From an uncultured Bacteroidota bacterium (GTDB lineage: Bacteria > Bacteroidota > Bacteroidia > Chitinophagales > Chitinophagaceae), in contig CAIYTT010000189.1 of NCBI GenBank assembly GCA_903929195.1, forward strand, positions 1-62,948: 62,948 nucleotides of DNA. The letters are read 5' to 3'. Made by a program: the position numbers and the translations under genes. The notes under the pieces were generated by a model. That model did no database searches and was not told where the DNA came from. It saw only the letters and a program-made list of their open reading frames with translations. Below are positions 38,831 through 46,934 of the stretch, in pieces (the stretch's first letter is position 1; the number at the start of each line of letters is the position of its first letter).

Positions 38831-40252
38831 ATGAATAAATACTATTTAGGAATAGACCTAGGGTCAACTACATCGAAGGCAGTAATTATTAATGAGCAAG
38901 ATGAAATAATAGGAAGAGGTATTACCAATACTCGCGCCAATTATTCGGTAGCGGCAGATATAGCCCGTATGGAAGCTATCTATAATGCTCGCTTTTCTAT
39001 ATTAAAAAAGAATTTGGCTAAAGAAATTGAGTCTAAGCCACAGTATAAAAAATATTTATCAGATTTGGAAAATGTGTTCCAATATGAGCAGTTTAAAGTA
39101 CGTATAGACAAATTAGGCGATGAGTTGCTTAAAACCTGCTATAATTATTTCGAGGGCGAAAGACGCTTAATGATGATAGACCATCTAAGAATAATTCGTA
39201 AAGCAATAAAACCAAAAATAAAACACCAATATATCTACCAAAATTTGGGAGATAAAAATCAGTTTTTTAGAGACATCGTTTCTGAAAAATACAATGAAGA
39301 AGTAAATAAATTCGACATTTCCCTGTTTGAACCTTTAATGACCATTTGGGACAAAAGTATAACTGCTGCAGAAAATGAGATTGTAAATTTCGATTTCCAA
39401 TCTTTAATTACACAGGCAATGGATTTGCTGAAAGAAAAATATGATACGTTACCTGACCAATCAGAAAATATACCTATTGAATCGGATGCGAAGTTTGATG
39501 CAGAGATGTATTTGCTGAAAGGAGATTTTAAAAATGTTTCTGAGTCCTTACGCGACCGTATTGATGAAGTTGCAAACCTTGATTTTAATATTGAGAACAT
39601 GACCGGAACAGGATACGGTAGAGCCTTATTACCTTTTCCACAGGAGTGTATCCGGTCTGAAATTTTATGTCATGCCTTTGGTGCTCATGCTGTTTTCCCA
39701 AATACTAGAACGGTATTAGATATTGGCGGACAAGATACAAAAGCAATACAAGTAGATAAATACGGATTGGTAACCAGTTTCCAAATGAACGACCGTTGTG
39801 CGGCAGGCTGTGGTAGATATTTGGGTTATATAGCTGATGAGATGAGTATTTCTCTTAATGAATTAGGCCCATTAGCAATGCAGGCTGAAAAAGAAGTTAC
39901 AATTTGTTCTACTTGTACGGTATTTGCAGGTGCTGAATTACGCGAACTAACAAATGTAGGCGAAAAAAGAGCTGATATATTAGGTGGCTTGCATAAGGCA
40001 ATTATCATGAGAGCTATGTCTTTAATAGCACGTTCGGGTGGGGTATTTAATGAATTTACATTTACCGGTGGTGTAGCAAGAAATCAGGCGGTAATAAAAT
40101 ACTTAACCCAATTGGTTAAAGAAAATTATGGAGACAATATAAAAATAAATATACATACTGATTCCATATTTATGGGTGCATTAGGTGGTGCCATGTTTGC
40201 ACGCAGAAATATTAAAGCTGATTTACCGAGTGCCGCAAAAGTTAAAAGTTAG
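38831..40252 (+). CDS. bcrA: Benzoyl-CoA reductase subunit A (ATPase/activator)
   Basis: An ASKHA-fold ATPase with a [4Fe-4S] cluster bridging to BcrD; it couples ATP hydrolysis to low-potential electron transfer. The 473-residue protein has phosphate loop 1 (YLGIDLGSTTSKAVI) and phosphate loop 2 with the nearby first cluster cysteine (VLDIGGQDTKAI, then NDRCAAGCGRYLG). A second Cys region (ICSTCTVFAGAELREL) and the adenosine loop (FTGGVARNQAVI) follow. About 200 residues of charged helical sequence (about 45-255) are inserted after the first loop. A large insertion is typical of the Thauera/Rhodopseudomonas (Bcr/Bad) subclass, whereas the Azoarcus BzdP form is near 290 residues. Here it is even longer than the about 440 residues of Thauera BcrA. 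Confidence 0.92.
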   Translation: MNKYYLGIDLGSTTSKAVIINEQDEIIGRGITNTRANYSVAADIARMEAIYNARFSILKKNLAKEIESKPQYKKYLSDLENVFQYEQFKVRIDKLGDELLKTCYNYFEGERRLMMIDHLRIIRKAIKPKIKHQYIYQNLGDKNQFFRDIVSEKYNEEVNKFDISLFEPLMTIWDKSITAAENEIVNFDFQSLITQAMDLLKEKYDTLPDQSENIPIESDAKFDAEMYLLKGDFKNVSESLRDRIDEVANLDFNIENMTGTGYGRALLPFPQECIRSEILCHAFGAHAVFPNTRTVLDIGGQDTKAIQVDKYGLVTSFQMNDRCAAGCGRYLGYIADEMSISLNELGPLAMQAEKEVTICSTCTVFAGAELRELTNVGEKRADILGGLHKAIIMRAMSLIARSGGVFNEFTFTGGVARNQAVIKYLTQLVKENYGDNIKINIHTDSIFMGALGGAMFARRNIKADLPSAAKVKS

Positions 40253-40303
40253 TAATAAAATATTTTATAAAAACGTATAAGTGTAACAAAAAAAAACAAT
40301 ATT

Positions 40304-41149
40304 ATGTCAGAGGTAGTATATACAATGGGGATTGACGTAGGGAGTAATTTCATAAAATTAGTTTTAATGGAATATTCCGACAATCCGAAATTAATAGATA
40401 AACATACCGAAAAAATACGTAAGCGTAATCCTACACAAGTTGCAGATGAAATGGTGCAAATAATGCTAGATAAAAATAAGCTTAATTATGAAGATGTTGT
40501 TTATCTGGCATCAACCGGAGAAGGTGATTTAGTGAAACGCAAAAGAGGGCATTTTTACGGAATGACTACACATTCTCGCGGTGCTCACTTTTTCTATCCC
40601 GAAGCACGTACCGTAGTAGATTTAGGAGCATTGTATGTGCGTTGTATCCGTATAAATGAAGGTGCAAGAGTTGAAGACTATAAAATGACCGGACAATGTG
40701 CATCGGGTTCCGGACAGTTTTTAGAAAATATATCTCGTTATTTGGGTTTAAGTATCGAGGAGGTCGGTGAGGTGTCTTTACAGGCTACAAATCCCGAAAT
40801 ATCATCGGGTATATGTGCCGTACTAGCCGAAACAGATGTAATAAACATGGTATCGAGAGGTATAAGAACTCCCGATATTATTAAAGGTATTCACTTATCT
40901 ATAGCATCACGCGTAATAAAATTATTAGGTTCTTTAAAAGCAGAGTCGCCAATAATACTTACAGGTGGTATGGCTTTAAATAAAGGCATGATACAAGCAA
41001 TTGATGAAACCTTAAAAGAAGGCAATAAGAAATTTGTTATACATGCACATCCCGATTCTATTTATGCCGGTGCAATAGGTGCTGCAATATGGGGTGGGTA
41101 TCGTCATTTTAGATTATTAGAAAAAGAAAAACAAGCAGTAGTAGCATAA
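40304..41149 (+). CDS. bcrD: Benzoyl-CoA reductase subunit D (ATPase/activator)
   Basis: The partner ATPase of BcrA, 281 residues, the usual BcrD length. Phosphate loop 1 is TMGIDVGSNFIKLVLM and loop 2 is TVVDLGALYVRCI. Cluster cysteines lie in TGQCASGSGQFLENI and SGICAVLAETDVINM, and the adenosine motif is ILTGGMALNKGMI. Both Fe-S cysteine positions are intact. The two ATPases plus BcrB and BcrC complete an ATP-dependent class I reductase. It precedes the ADP-forming acyl-CoA synthetase gene by 10 bases. Confidence 0.92.
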   Translation: MSEVVYTMGIDVGSNFIKLVLMEYSDNPKLIDKHTEKIRKRNPTQVADEMVQIMLDKNKLNYEDVVYLASTGEGDLVKRKRGHFYGMTTHSRGAHFFYPEARTVVDLGALYVRCIRINEGARVEDYKMTGQCASGSGQFLENISRYLGLSIEEVGEVSLQATNPEISSGICAVLAETDVINMVSRGIRTPDIIKGIHLSIASRVIKLLGSLKAESPIILTGGMALNKGMIQAIDETLKEGNKKFVIHAHPDSIYAGAIGAAIWGGYRHFRLLEKEKQAVVA

Positions 41150-41159
41150 AAAATATAAA

Positions 41160-43289
41160 ATGGAATCAGCAGTCCTTCAACCGGTGAAACAATCGGTAAA
41201 TGAACTTGATTTTTTATTCAAGCCCAAGTCTATTGCAATTATTGGTGCATCGCAAAAAGAATTGTCGATTGGAAATGTAATAATTAAAAATTTGGTTAGT
41301 TATGGTTATACGGGTTCTATCTATCCCATTAACCCTAAAATGAATGAAATAAGAGGCATACAAGCTTACCCTACCATATTTGATGTTCCTTATGATATTG
41401 ATTTAGCCCATGTTATAGTGCCGGCAAAAGCAGTACCGCAAATTATTGATGAATGTGGACAAAAAGGCATTAAAGCTGTTATTATTAATTCTGCCGGTTT
41501 TAGCGAAATGGGTGATGAAGGAATAGCCTTACAGAAAGATTTTTTAAGGATAGCAAAGAATTACGGTATCCGTATTTTTGGGCCTAACTGCCAAGGTATT
41601 ATCAATACAGACGCTGAATATAAAGCGTATTGCGATTTTACGTTTACATTTCCAAAACCCGGTAATATTTCCATTGTTGCATTAAGTGGTGGTGTTGGTG
41701 CATTTATAATGCAGAGTTTGTTCGATTTGGATTTCGGTATGAGATTGTATGCATCAAATGGTAATGCTTGTGATGTTTCCATATCTGATGTAATTAAGTA
41801 TTATGGCGATGATGAACAAACAAAAGTAATACTACTCTATACCGAGGGGCTTTCTAATCCTTTAGAGTTTATGGAAGTGGCAAAAGAGGTTACCAAAAAG
41901 AAACCGATACTTGCCATGAAAGCCGGTAGAACCGAAGAAGGAGCAAAAGCTGCTGCTTCGCATACAGGAGCATTGGCAGGTGTAGATATTTCTACAGAAC
42001 TTATTTTTGAAAAAACAGGTATTCTTGCCTTTAATAATGAAGAGGAATTATGCCAGGTAGCAATGGCATTTACTACACAGCCAATACCTAAAGGCAATAG
42101 AGTAGGCATTATTACCAACACCGGAGGGCCGGCAGTAATAGCCACCGATGAATTGGTTAGTGCAGGGCTTAGATTACCGGCATTGTCAGATAGAGCAAAA
42201 GCTATATTACAAGCTACACAACTACCCGAAGCAACAATAGGTAATCCAATAGATGTAGTAGCTACCGGTGGCGGTGTGCATTTTAGAAGTGCATTAGATG
42301 TGTTAATGGATGAAGAAGATATTGACTCTATATATATAAATTTTGTAACAGCCCCCTTCACCGATACCGATGAAGTGGCAAGAAATATTGTGGAAGTAAG
42401 TAAATTGAAACGGAAGCCGATTATTTGCAATTTCATGACAAATATGAGTTTGGAACGGTTTCAGGTAACTGCTGCAATATTAAAAGAAGGTGGTGTGCCT
42501 TGTTATAGTTTCCCAACTACTGCGGCAAAAGCTTTGGGTGCATTGTATCGTTACAGCAAAGTAAGAGATAGAAACATTGGTGAAGCAAAGGAATACCCAG
42601 TCATAAATAAAGAGTTCGTAGCTTCTATTCTACAAAAAGCACACCAAGAAAATAAAGAATACTTACCTGCCGATGCGGTATATCAGATTTTAGATGCTTA
42701 CGGAATCCCTACTGCACCTTGGCAATTAACTGAAAGTATTGTTGATGCCGAAAATGCAGCCGAAAAAATAGGTTATCCGGTGGTTGTAAAAGCAGAATCC
42801 GAAACGATTATTCATAAAAGTGATATGGGTGGGGTAGCAATCAATTTAAAAAATGCTACTGAAGTTAGTGCGGCATTACAAAAAATGCATGAAAATTTAG
42901 GCTCTCATAATTTAAAATTCTTAGTTCAAAAATTTCTACCGGGTGGTAAAGAATTAATTGCAGGTGTAAGCATAAAACAAGGATTAGGGCATTTAATCAT
43001 GTTTGGATTGGGTGGCATATATGTAGAAGTCTTAAAAGATGTAGTTTTTAAAATAGCTCCTGTTACACCATTAGAAACAACTGAAATGCTTGCTTCTATA
43101 AAGGCATCTAAATTATTAGATGGCGTAAGAGGCGAAAAAGGAATTAATAAGGAATTAGTTAAAGAGATAATACAAAGAGTGTCGCAATTGGTAACCGATT
43201 TCCCGATGATACAAGAAATGGATATGAACCCGATTATAGCATTAAACAATAAAGTGTTTGTGGTAGATGCAAGAATGAAAATTAAATAA
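41160..43289 (+). CDS. ADP-forming acyl-CoA synthetase, fused alpha and beta parts
   Basis: A 709-residue NDP-forming acyl-CoA synthetase. The N-terminal CoA-binding domain (FLFKPKSIAIIGASQKELSIGN) is followed by the CoA-ligase domain with the likely phosphorylated histidine near 267 (AAASHTGALAG) and the C-terminal ATP-grasp domain (about 485-709; YPVVVKAESETIIHKSDMGGVAI, VQKFLPGGKELIAGV, FPMIQEMDMNPI). These enzymes reversibly couple acyl-CoA hydrolysis to ATP formation, or activate acids with release of ADP. Inside this operon it could activate benzoate or harvest ATP from glutaryl-CoA or acetyl-CoA. No AMP-forming benzoate-CoA ligase is in the window. The substrate is not evident from sequence. 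Confidence 0.9.
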   Translation: MESAVLQPVKQSVNELDFLFKPKSIAIIGASQKELSIGNVIIKNLVSYGYTGSIYPINPKMNEIRGIQAYPTIFDVPYDIDLAHVIVPAKAVPQIIDECGQKGIKAVIINSAGFSEMGDEGIALQKDFLRIAKNYGIRIFGPNCQGIINTDAEYKAYCDFTFTFPKPGNISIVALSGGVGAFIMQSLFDLDFGMRLYASNGNACDVSISDVIKYYGDDEQTKVILLYTEGLSNPLEFMEVAKEVTKKKPILAMKAGRTEEGAKAAASHTGALAGVDISTELIFEKTGILAFNNEEELCQVAMAFTTQPIPKGNRVGIITNTGGPAVIATDELVSAGLRLPALSDRAKAILQATQLPEATIGNPIDVVATGGGVHFRSALDVLMDEEDIDSIYINFVTAPFTDTDEVARNIVEVSKLKRKPIICNFMTNMSLERFQVTAAILKEGGVPCYSFPTTAAKALGALYRYSKVRDRNIGEAKEYPVINKEFVASILQKAHQENKEYLPADAVYQILDAYGIPTAPWQLTESIVDAENAAEKIGYPVVVKAESETIIHKSDMGGVAINLKNATEVSAALQKMHENLGSHNLKFLVQKFLPGGKELIAGVSIKQGLGHLIMFGLGGIYVEVLKDVVFKIAPVTPLETTEMLASIKASKLLDGVRGEKGINKELVKEIIQRVSQLVTDFPMIQEMDMNPIIALNNKVFVVDARMKIK

Positions 43290-43295
43290 TAAAAA

Positions 43296-44516
43296 ATGAT
43301 GTACAAAATAGAATCTGCAAAAGTATTAAAGGAAATAATGGCTAATTATTTTCTTGGCATGAAAAGTACAGAAAAAAAATATGCTTGGTGTACAAGTGTT
43401 GGACCTGCCGAACTATTAAGGTCATTTGGTTTTGAAGTACATTTTCCTGAAAATCACGGTGCTTTATTAGGCACATCCAGAACAGCAGGCGATTATATAC
43501 CGGAGTCGTCTAAATTGGGTTATTCTAATGATATTTGTTCTTATATGACTGCCGATATTGGGTCGTTTTTGAAGAAAGAAACTCCACTCACTAAACATTA
43601 TCAGCTCGACGGCCCACCTAAACCATCTATTATTGTTTATAACACCAATCAATGCCGGGAGGTACAAGATTGGTTTAATTTTTTCGGTAAAGAATTAGGT
43701 TGTCCTGTTTTTGGCATTACACCACCCAGACATTTAGATGAAGTAAAGCAAGAAGAAATAGATGATGTAGCCACACAGTTTAGAAATTTAATACCTCTTT
43801 GCGAGCAAGTTAGCGGTATAAAGTTTGATATTGACAGGTTTAGAGAAACCTTAAAACTAAGCAAAGAGGCTACTGATTTATGGAAACAAGTATTATGGAC
43901 AGCAACCGCATCGCCGGCACCCATCAGCTTTTTTGATGCAACCATACACATGGGGCCAATAGTAGTATTGAGAGGCACGCAGATAGCAAAAGATTATTAT
44001 AAAGTATTATTAGAAGAGTTGCAAGGCAATGTAAATAAAGGAATTGGATTTTTAGAAAAAGAAAAAAGTCGTATTTATTGGGACGGAATGCCTATTTGGG
44101 GGAAATTAAGACCCTTATCAGAATTATTTATTCAGAATAATGCAGCTATTGTGGCTTCTACTTATTGCAATAGTTGGGTTTTTGATGCCTTTGATGAAAG
44201 ACACCCCTTTGAATCGTCTGCAAAAGCTTATACCGAAATTTTTATAAATAGAAGCGAAAGTGCAAAAGAGAAAATTTTATCGGGCTTAGTGCATGACTTT
44301 CATATTGACGGCATTATTTTTCATGATGCAAAAACATGTGCAAATAATTCTAATTCCCGTTTCGGAATGCCACAAAGATTAAGAGAAACATTAGGAATAC
44401 CTACATTGGTTATAGAAGGCGATTTGTGCGACCTCCGGTTTTACTCTGAAGGGCAGAGTATTACTAAAATGGAAACATTTATAGAACAAATTGAAAGTTC
44501 AAAAGTGCTTATTTAA
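43296..44516 (+). CDS. HgdB/FldB-like 2-hydroxyacyl-CoA dehydratase-type subunit
   Basis: A 406-residue third member of the BcrB/BcrC/HgdB superfamily in this operon. Unlike BcrB and BcrC it retains the dehydratase-like first cysteine block YAWCTSVGPAELLRSFGFEV (C32). Further cysteines are C81 (NDICSYMTADIGS) and C120 (YNTNQCREVQDWF), a three-Cys pattern that could hold a [4Fe-4S] cluster. Later blocks are VASTYCNSWVF, HDAKTCANNSNSRFGMPQRLRETLGIP and VIEGDLCDLRFYS. Dehydratases normally need two such subunits plus an ATPase activator. Only one is found here, together with the ATPase domain at the end of the gene at 45065. It starts six bases after the acyl-CoA synthetase gene. A dehydratase, a second ring reductase or a helper of BcrBC are all possible. 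Confidence 0.8.
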   Translation: MMYKIESAKVLKEIMANYFLGMKSTEKKYAWCTSVGPAELLRSFGFEVHFPENHGALLGTSRTAGDYIPESSKLGYSNDICSYMTADIGSFLKKETPLTKHYQLDGPPKPSIIVYNTNQCREVQDWFNFFGKELGCPVFGITPPRHLDEVKQEEIDDVATQFRNLIPLCEQVSGIKFDIDRFRETLKLSKEATDLWKQVLWTATASPAPISFFDATIHMGPIVVLRGTQIAKDYYKVLLEELQGNVNKGIGFLEKEKSRIYWDGMPIWGKLRPLSELFIQNNAAIVASTYCNSWVFDAFDERHPFESSAKAYTEIFINRSESAKEKILSGLVHDFHIDGIIFHDAKTCANNSNSRFGMPQRLRETLGIPTLVIEGDLCDLRFYSEGQSITKMETFIEQIESSKVLI

Positions 44517-44540
44517 AAAAATATATAAAACAAATATTTT

Positions 44541-45023
44541 ATGGGTACATTTAAATCAATTGAACAAAAAGTGGCTACATTACCCAATGGTACTATTGTA
44601 GATACTGAACAACTAATAAAAGACATAAAGAAAACATGTCATTATGTTCAATATGTTACCATAGGGGCAAAAGACGATACAGATGTTTTTGCTGTTATCT
44701 TCCCGAGTAGAAAGCTATTTTCTGCTCCCGACTATGAGAAATCGCCTGAAGAAGGTTGCTTTTGCCCAAGGCACTTAAATGAATTAGGTAAATGTTTATC
44801 GGGTTGCATGCAAACCATAAATAATAGTCTGCAAACAGGGTATGCAAAAATTAATTCGGCTGTTATTATTAATTCCGAATTGTCTATGCACGATGGTTTG
44901 TTGACGCCGGAGTTGGAAATTATTCCTGATAATGCATTTAAAAAATTTAATACTCATTTAAATAATTTGTTTGGCGATAATAAGTATGTAGATGAAGAGG
45001 TATTTAATATGAAATTGGTGTAG
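44541..45023 (+). CDS. Stand-alone C-terminal domain of an AMP-forming acyl-CoA ligase, with four-Cys motif
   Basis: A 160-residue protein that looks like only the C-terminal swivel domain of a long-chain-type AMP-forming acyl-CoA synthetase. Residues 14-55 (LPNGTIVDTEQLIKDIKK, then VTIGAKDDTDVFAVIFP) match the stretch after the hinge. Residues 94-146 (NNSLQTGYAKI, then ELSMHDGLLTPELEI, FKKFNTHLNNLFGD) match the C-terminal end, where ligases usually read GLLTPTLK followed by basic residues. The N-terminal adenylation domain is missing. Between the two parts sits C73-x-C75-x9-C85-x3-C89, which could bind zinc or an Fe-S cluster. The catalytic lysine of the LTPTLK motif is replaced by glutamate (LTPELE). 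It is probably not a ligase by itself. Residue matching was done by eye. Confidence 0.65.
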   Translation: MGTFKSIEQKVATLPNGTIVDTEQLIKDIKKTCHYVQYVTIGAKDDTDVFAVIFPSRKLFSAPDYEKSPEEGCFCPRHLNELGKCLSGCMQTINNSLQTGYAKINSAVIINSELSMHDGLLTPELEIIPDNAFKKFNTHLNNLFGDNKYVDEEVFNMKLV

Positions 45024-45064
45024 AAGGTAAGGATTAACCAAACATAATACAATATAAATATTAT

Positions 45065-46924
45065 ATGGAGAAGAACGAGCGGGAGAAAATAAAAGTAGGA
45101 TTGATAGGCGTAGGGCCTGTAGGAATGATATTAGCTGTAAAGCTTGTAGAGGCAGGATGCGAAGTAGCAATATGCGATAAAGATGAGTTTAAATTAAAAA
45201 AAATAAGAGAAGAAGGTATTGTACTTGAAAATGTTTTTCAATCGGTAACCCATTTTGATAAAGTATATGATTCGGTATCTCAAATGAATCATTTGGACCT
45301 TGATTATCTTGTCTTTTCTTTAAAGTCTTACCAAACACCGGGTGCAGTAAGAGAAGCAGAAGTATTAAAATCTGAAAAACTTACGGTAATAGCAGCCCAA
45401 AACGGCATAGATGTAGAAGAACTTTTATTCCCGGGTTTTGGTGAATCGAAGACCATGCGTATGATTATTAATTATGCAGGGAATATGATTACCCCCAATA
45501 CAGTAAGGGTGTCCTTTTTTACACCACCCAATTACGTAGGACCGGTTGATGATAAGCGAATGCCACAATCTAAATTATTTGCTGACCTGCTGAATAGTGT
45601 TGATTTTAAAACAGAGAGCTTAGATTCTTTTGAAATAGTAAAACGTGCTTGGGAAAAAACAATTCTAAATGCATCACTTAGTGCTTTGTGCGGTGTGGGT
45701 AGAATGACAATGGCAGAGGCAATTGCCGATAACGATACCAGAGAATTGGTAGAAGAAATAATAAGTGAGGGCTTAGAAGTAGCAGAAAAAGAAAAAATAC
45801 GATTCCCCGATGATTTTGTGCGTAAATGTATCCGTTATCTTAAAAACGGTGGCGACCACTTCCCTTCATTAGCCATAGACATTATTAATAACAGACAAAC
45901 GGAGATTGATTATTTTAATGGGAAAATAGTAGAATACGGTAAAAAACACTATGTAAAAACCTCCTTAAATCTTGCATTTACCAATATGGTAAAAGCAATG
46001 ACTAATAAAAGTATTCTATCCAGAATGCCCGGAATTACCGGCGAAGTAAACAAAAAAGTGATTACGAAGGGCTTGGTTGATAAAGAAAAATCTTCCTTGT
46101 TTTATAAAGAAACAAATTGCTTTTTGGGTATAGACCTTGGTTCTGCCTATACTAAATTTACGGTTATAGACGAAAACGGTACACCATTGTTCCGCTATAT
46201 TTTGCAAACACTAAATAAAGACAGGCAAGCTATGAAAGTAGTTATGCAGGCAATAAACGGCTTTTTTAATATAAAATACAGTTGTGCTACCGGTTATGGC
46301 AGAAAACATTTTACGGATACCGATATAGTAAAAACAGAGATTAATTGTGCCGCTGCCGGTGTTGCAGAATATTATAACGGTGCAAAAAACATTATAGACA
46401 TAGGCGGCGAAGATATTAAAGTGATACAAAGTGATATAGAAAACCATGTTGCTAACTTTTATATGAACGATAAATGTGCTGCCGGTACAGGTGCATTTTT
46501 ATCTGAAATAGCAGAACGTGCAGGTATAAATGATACAGACATGAGTAATCTGGCAGCAAATTCTGATTACGATAAAGAACTAAATAGCTTCTGCACTGTA
46601 TTTGCAAAAACTGAAATTATGAATTGGGTTTTTGATGGTATGCCTGTAAGAGATATAGCACGCGGTATTTATATATCTATTGCTAATAAAGTAGCAAAAA
46701 TGAAGATGGCTCCCGTATTGCCTATTTACTTAATAGGTGGTGTAATTGCTTATCATCCTTATTTATGTAAAATATTATCAGAGAAGTTCGGTAGAGAAAT
46801 AAAAACAGTAGAACAACCACAATATATTGTTTCTTATGGCGCAGCCACAATAGCCAAGCAAAACTGGTTATTACAACCCACAGAGCAACAAGTAGAATTA
46901 GTAAGCAGTAATAAACGCAGTTAA
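45065..46924 (+). CDS. Fusion of PanE-like 2-oxoacid reductase and BcrD/HgdC-like Fe-S ATPase
   Basis: A 619-residue two-domain protein. Residues 1-about 315 form a complete ketopantoate-reductase-type fold: NAD(P) loop GVGPVG (15-20), AAQNGIDVEELL, the catalytic-lysine helix KRAWEKTILNASLSAL (Lys near 197) and a C-terminal FPSLAIDIINNRQTEIDYFNGKI. After a short linker, residues 353-605 are an ASKHA ATPase of the BcrD/HgdC/FldI type: FLGIDLGSAYTKFTV, IIDIGGEDIKVI, Fe-S cysteines near 470 (NDKCAAGTGAF) and 510 (SFCTVFAKTEIM) and YLIGGVIAYHP. Both domains keep their key residues. PanE relatives reduce 2-oxo acids to D-2-hydroxy acids, the step before CoA activation and dehydration. A single protein carrying reductase and dehydratase activator would therefore make sense, as inference. 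It is the eighth gene of the operon. Confidence 0.9.
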   Translation: MEKNEREKIKVGLIGVGPVGMILAVKLVEAGCEVAICDKDEFKLKKIREEGIVLENVFQSVTHFDKVYDSVSQMNHLDLDYLVFSLKSYQTPGAVREAEVLKSEKLTVIAAQNGIDVEELLFPGFGESKTMRMIINYAGNMITPNTVRVSFFTPPNYVGPVDDKRMPQSKLFADLLNSVDFKTESLDSFEIVKRAWEKTILNASLSALCGVGRMTMAEAIADNDTRELVEEIISEGLEVAEKEKIRFPDDFVRKCIRYLKNGGDHFPSLAIDIINNRQTEIDYFNGKIVEYGKKHYVKTSLNLAFTNMVKAMTNKSILSRMPGITGEVNKKVITKGLVDKEKSSLFYKETNCFLGIDLGSAYTKFTVIDENGTPLFRYILQTLNKDRQAMKVVMQAINGFFNIKYSCATGYGRKHFTDTDIVKTEINCAAAGVAEYYNGAKNIIDIGGEDIKVIQSDIENHVANFYMNDKCAAGTGAFLSEIAERAGINDTDMSNLAANSDYDKELNSFCTVFAKTEIMNWVFDGMPVRDIARGIYISIANKVAKMKMAPVLPIYLIGGVIAYHPYLCKILSEKFGREIKTVEQPQYIVSYGAATIAKQNWLLQPTEQQVELVSSNKRS

Positions 46925-46934
46925 AAATTTATTT

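Noticed and set aside
36279-41149. Reading of the four genes as a generic 2-hydroxyacyl-CoA dehydratase with activator
   Set aside because: Two distinct activator ATPases, the C-B-A-D order, the BcrA-specific insertion and the linked dch-had-oah genes fit benzoyl-CoA reductase much better.
41837-42436. Minus-strand ORF of 199 codons
   Set aside because: It is antisense to the acyl-CoA synthetase gene and shows no domain, signal or start context. The same holds for similar ORFs opposite oah, thiolase, gyrB and the UbiD-type gene.
41160-43289. Naming the ADP-forming enzyme benzoate-CoA ligase
   Set aside because: Sequence shows the NDP-forming family but nothing about the acid used, and known benzoate-CoA ligases are AMP-forming.
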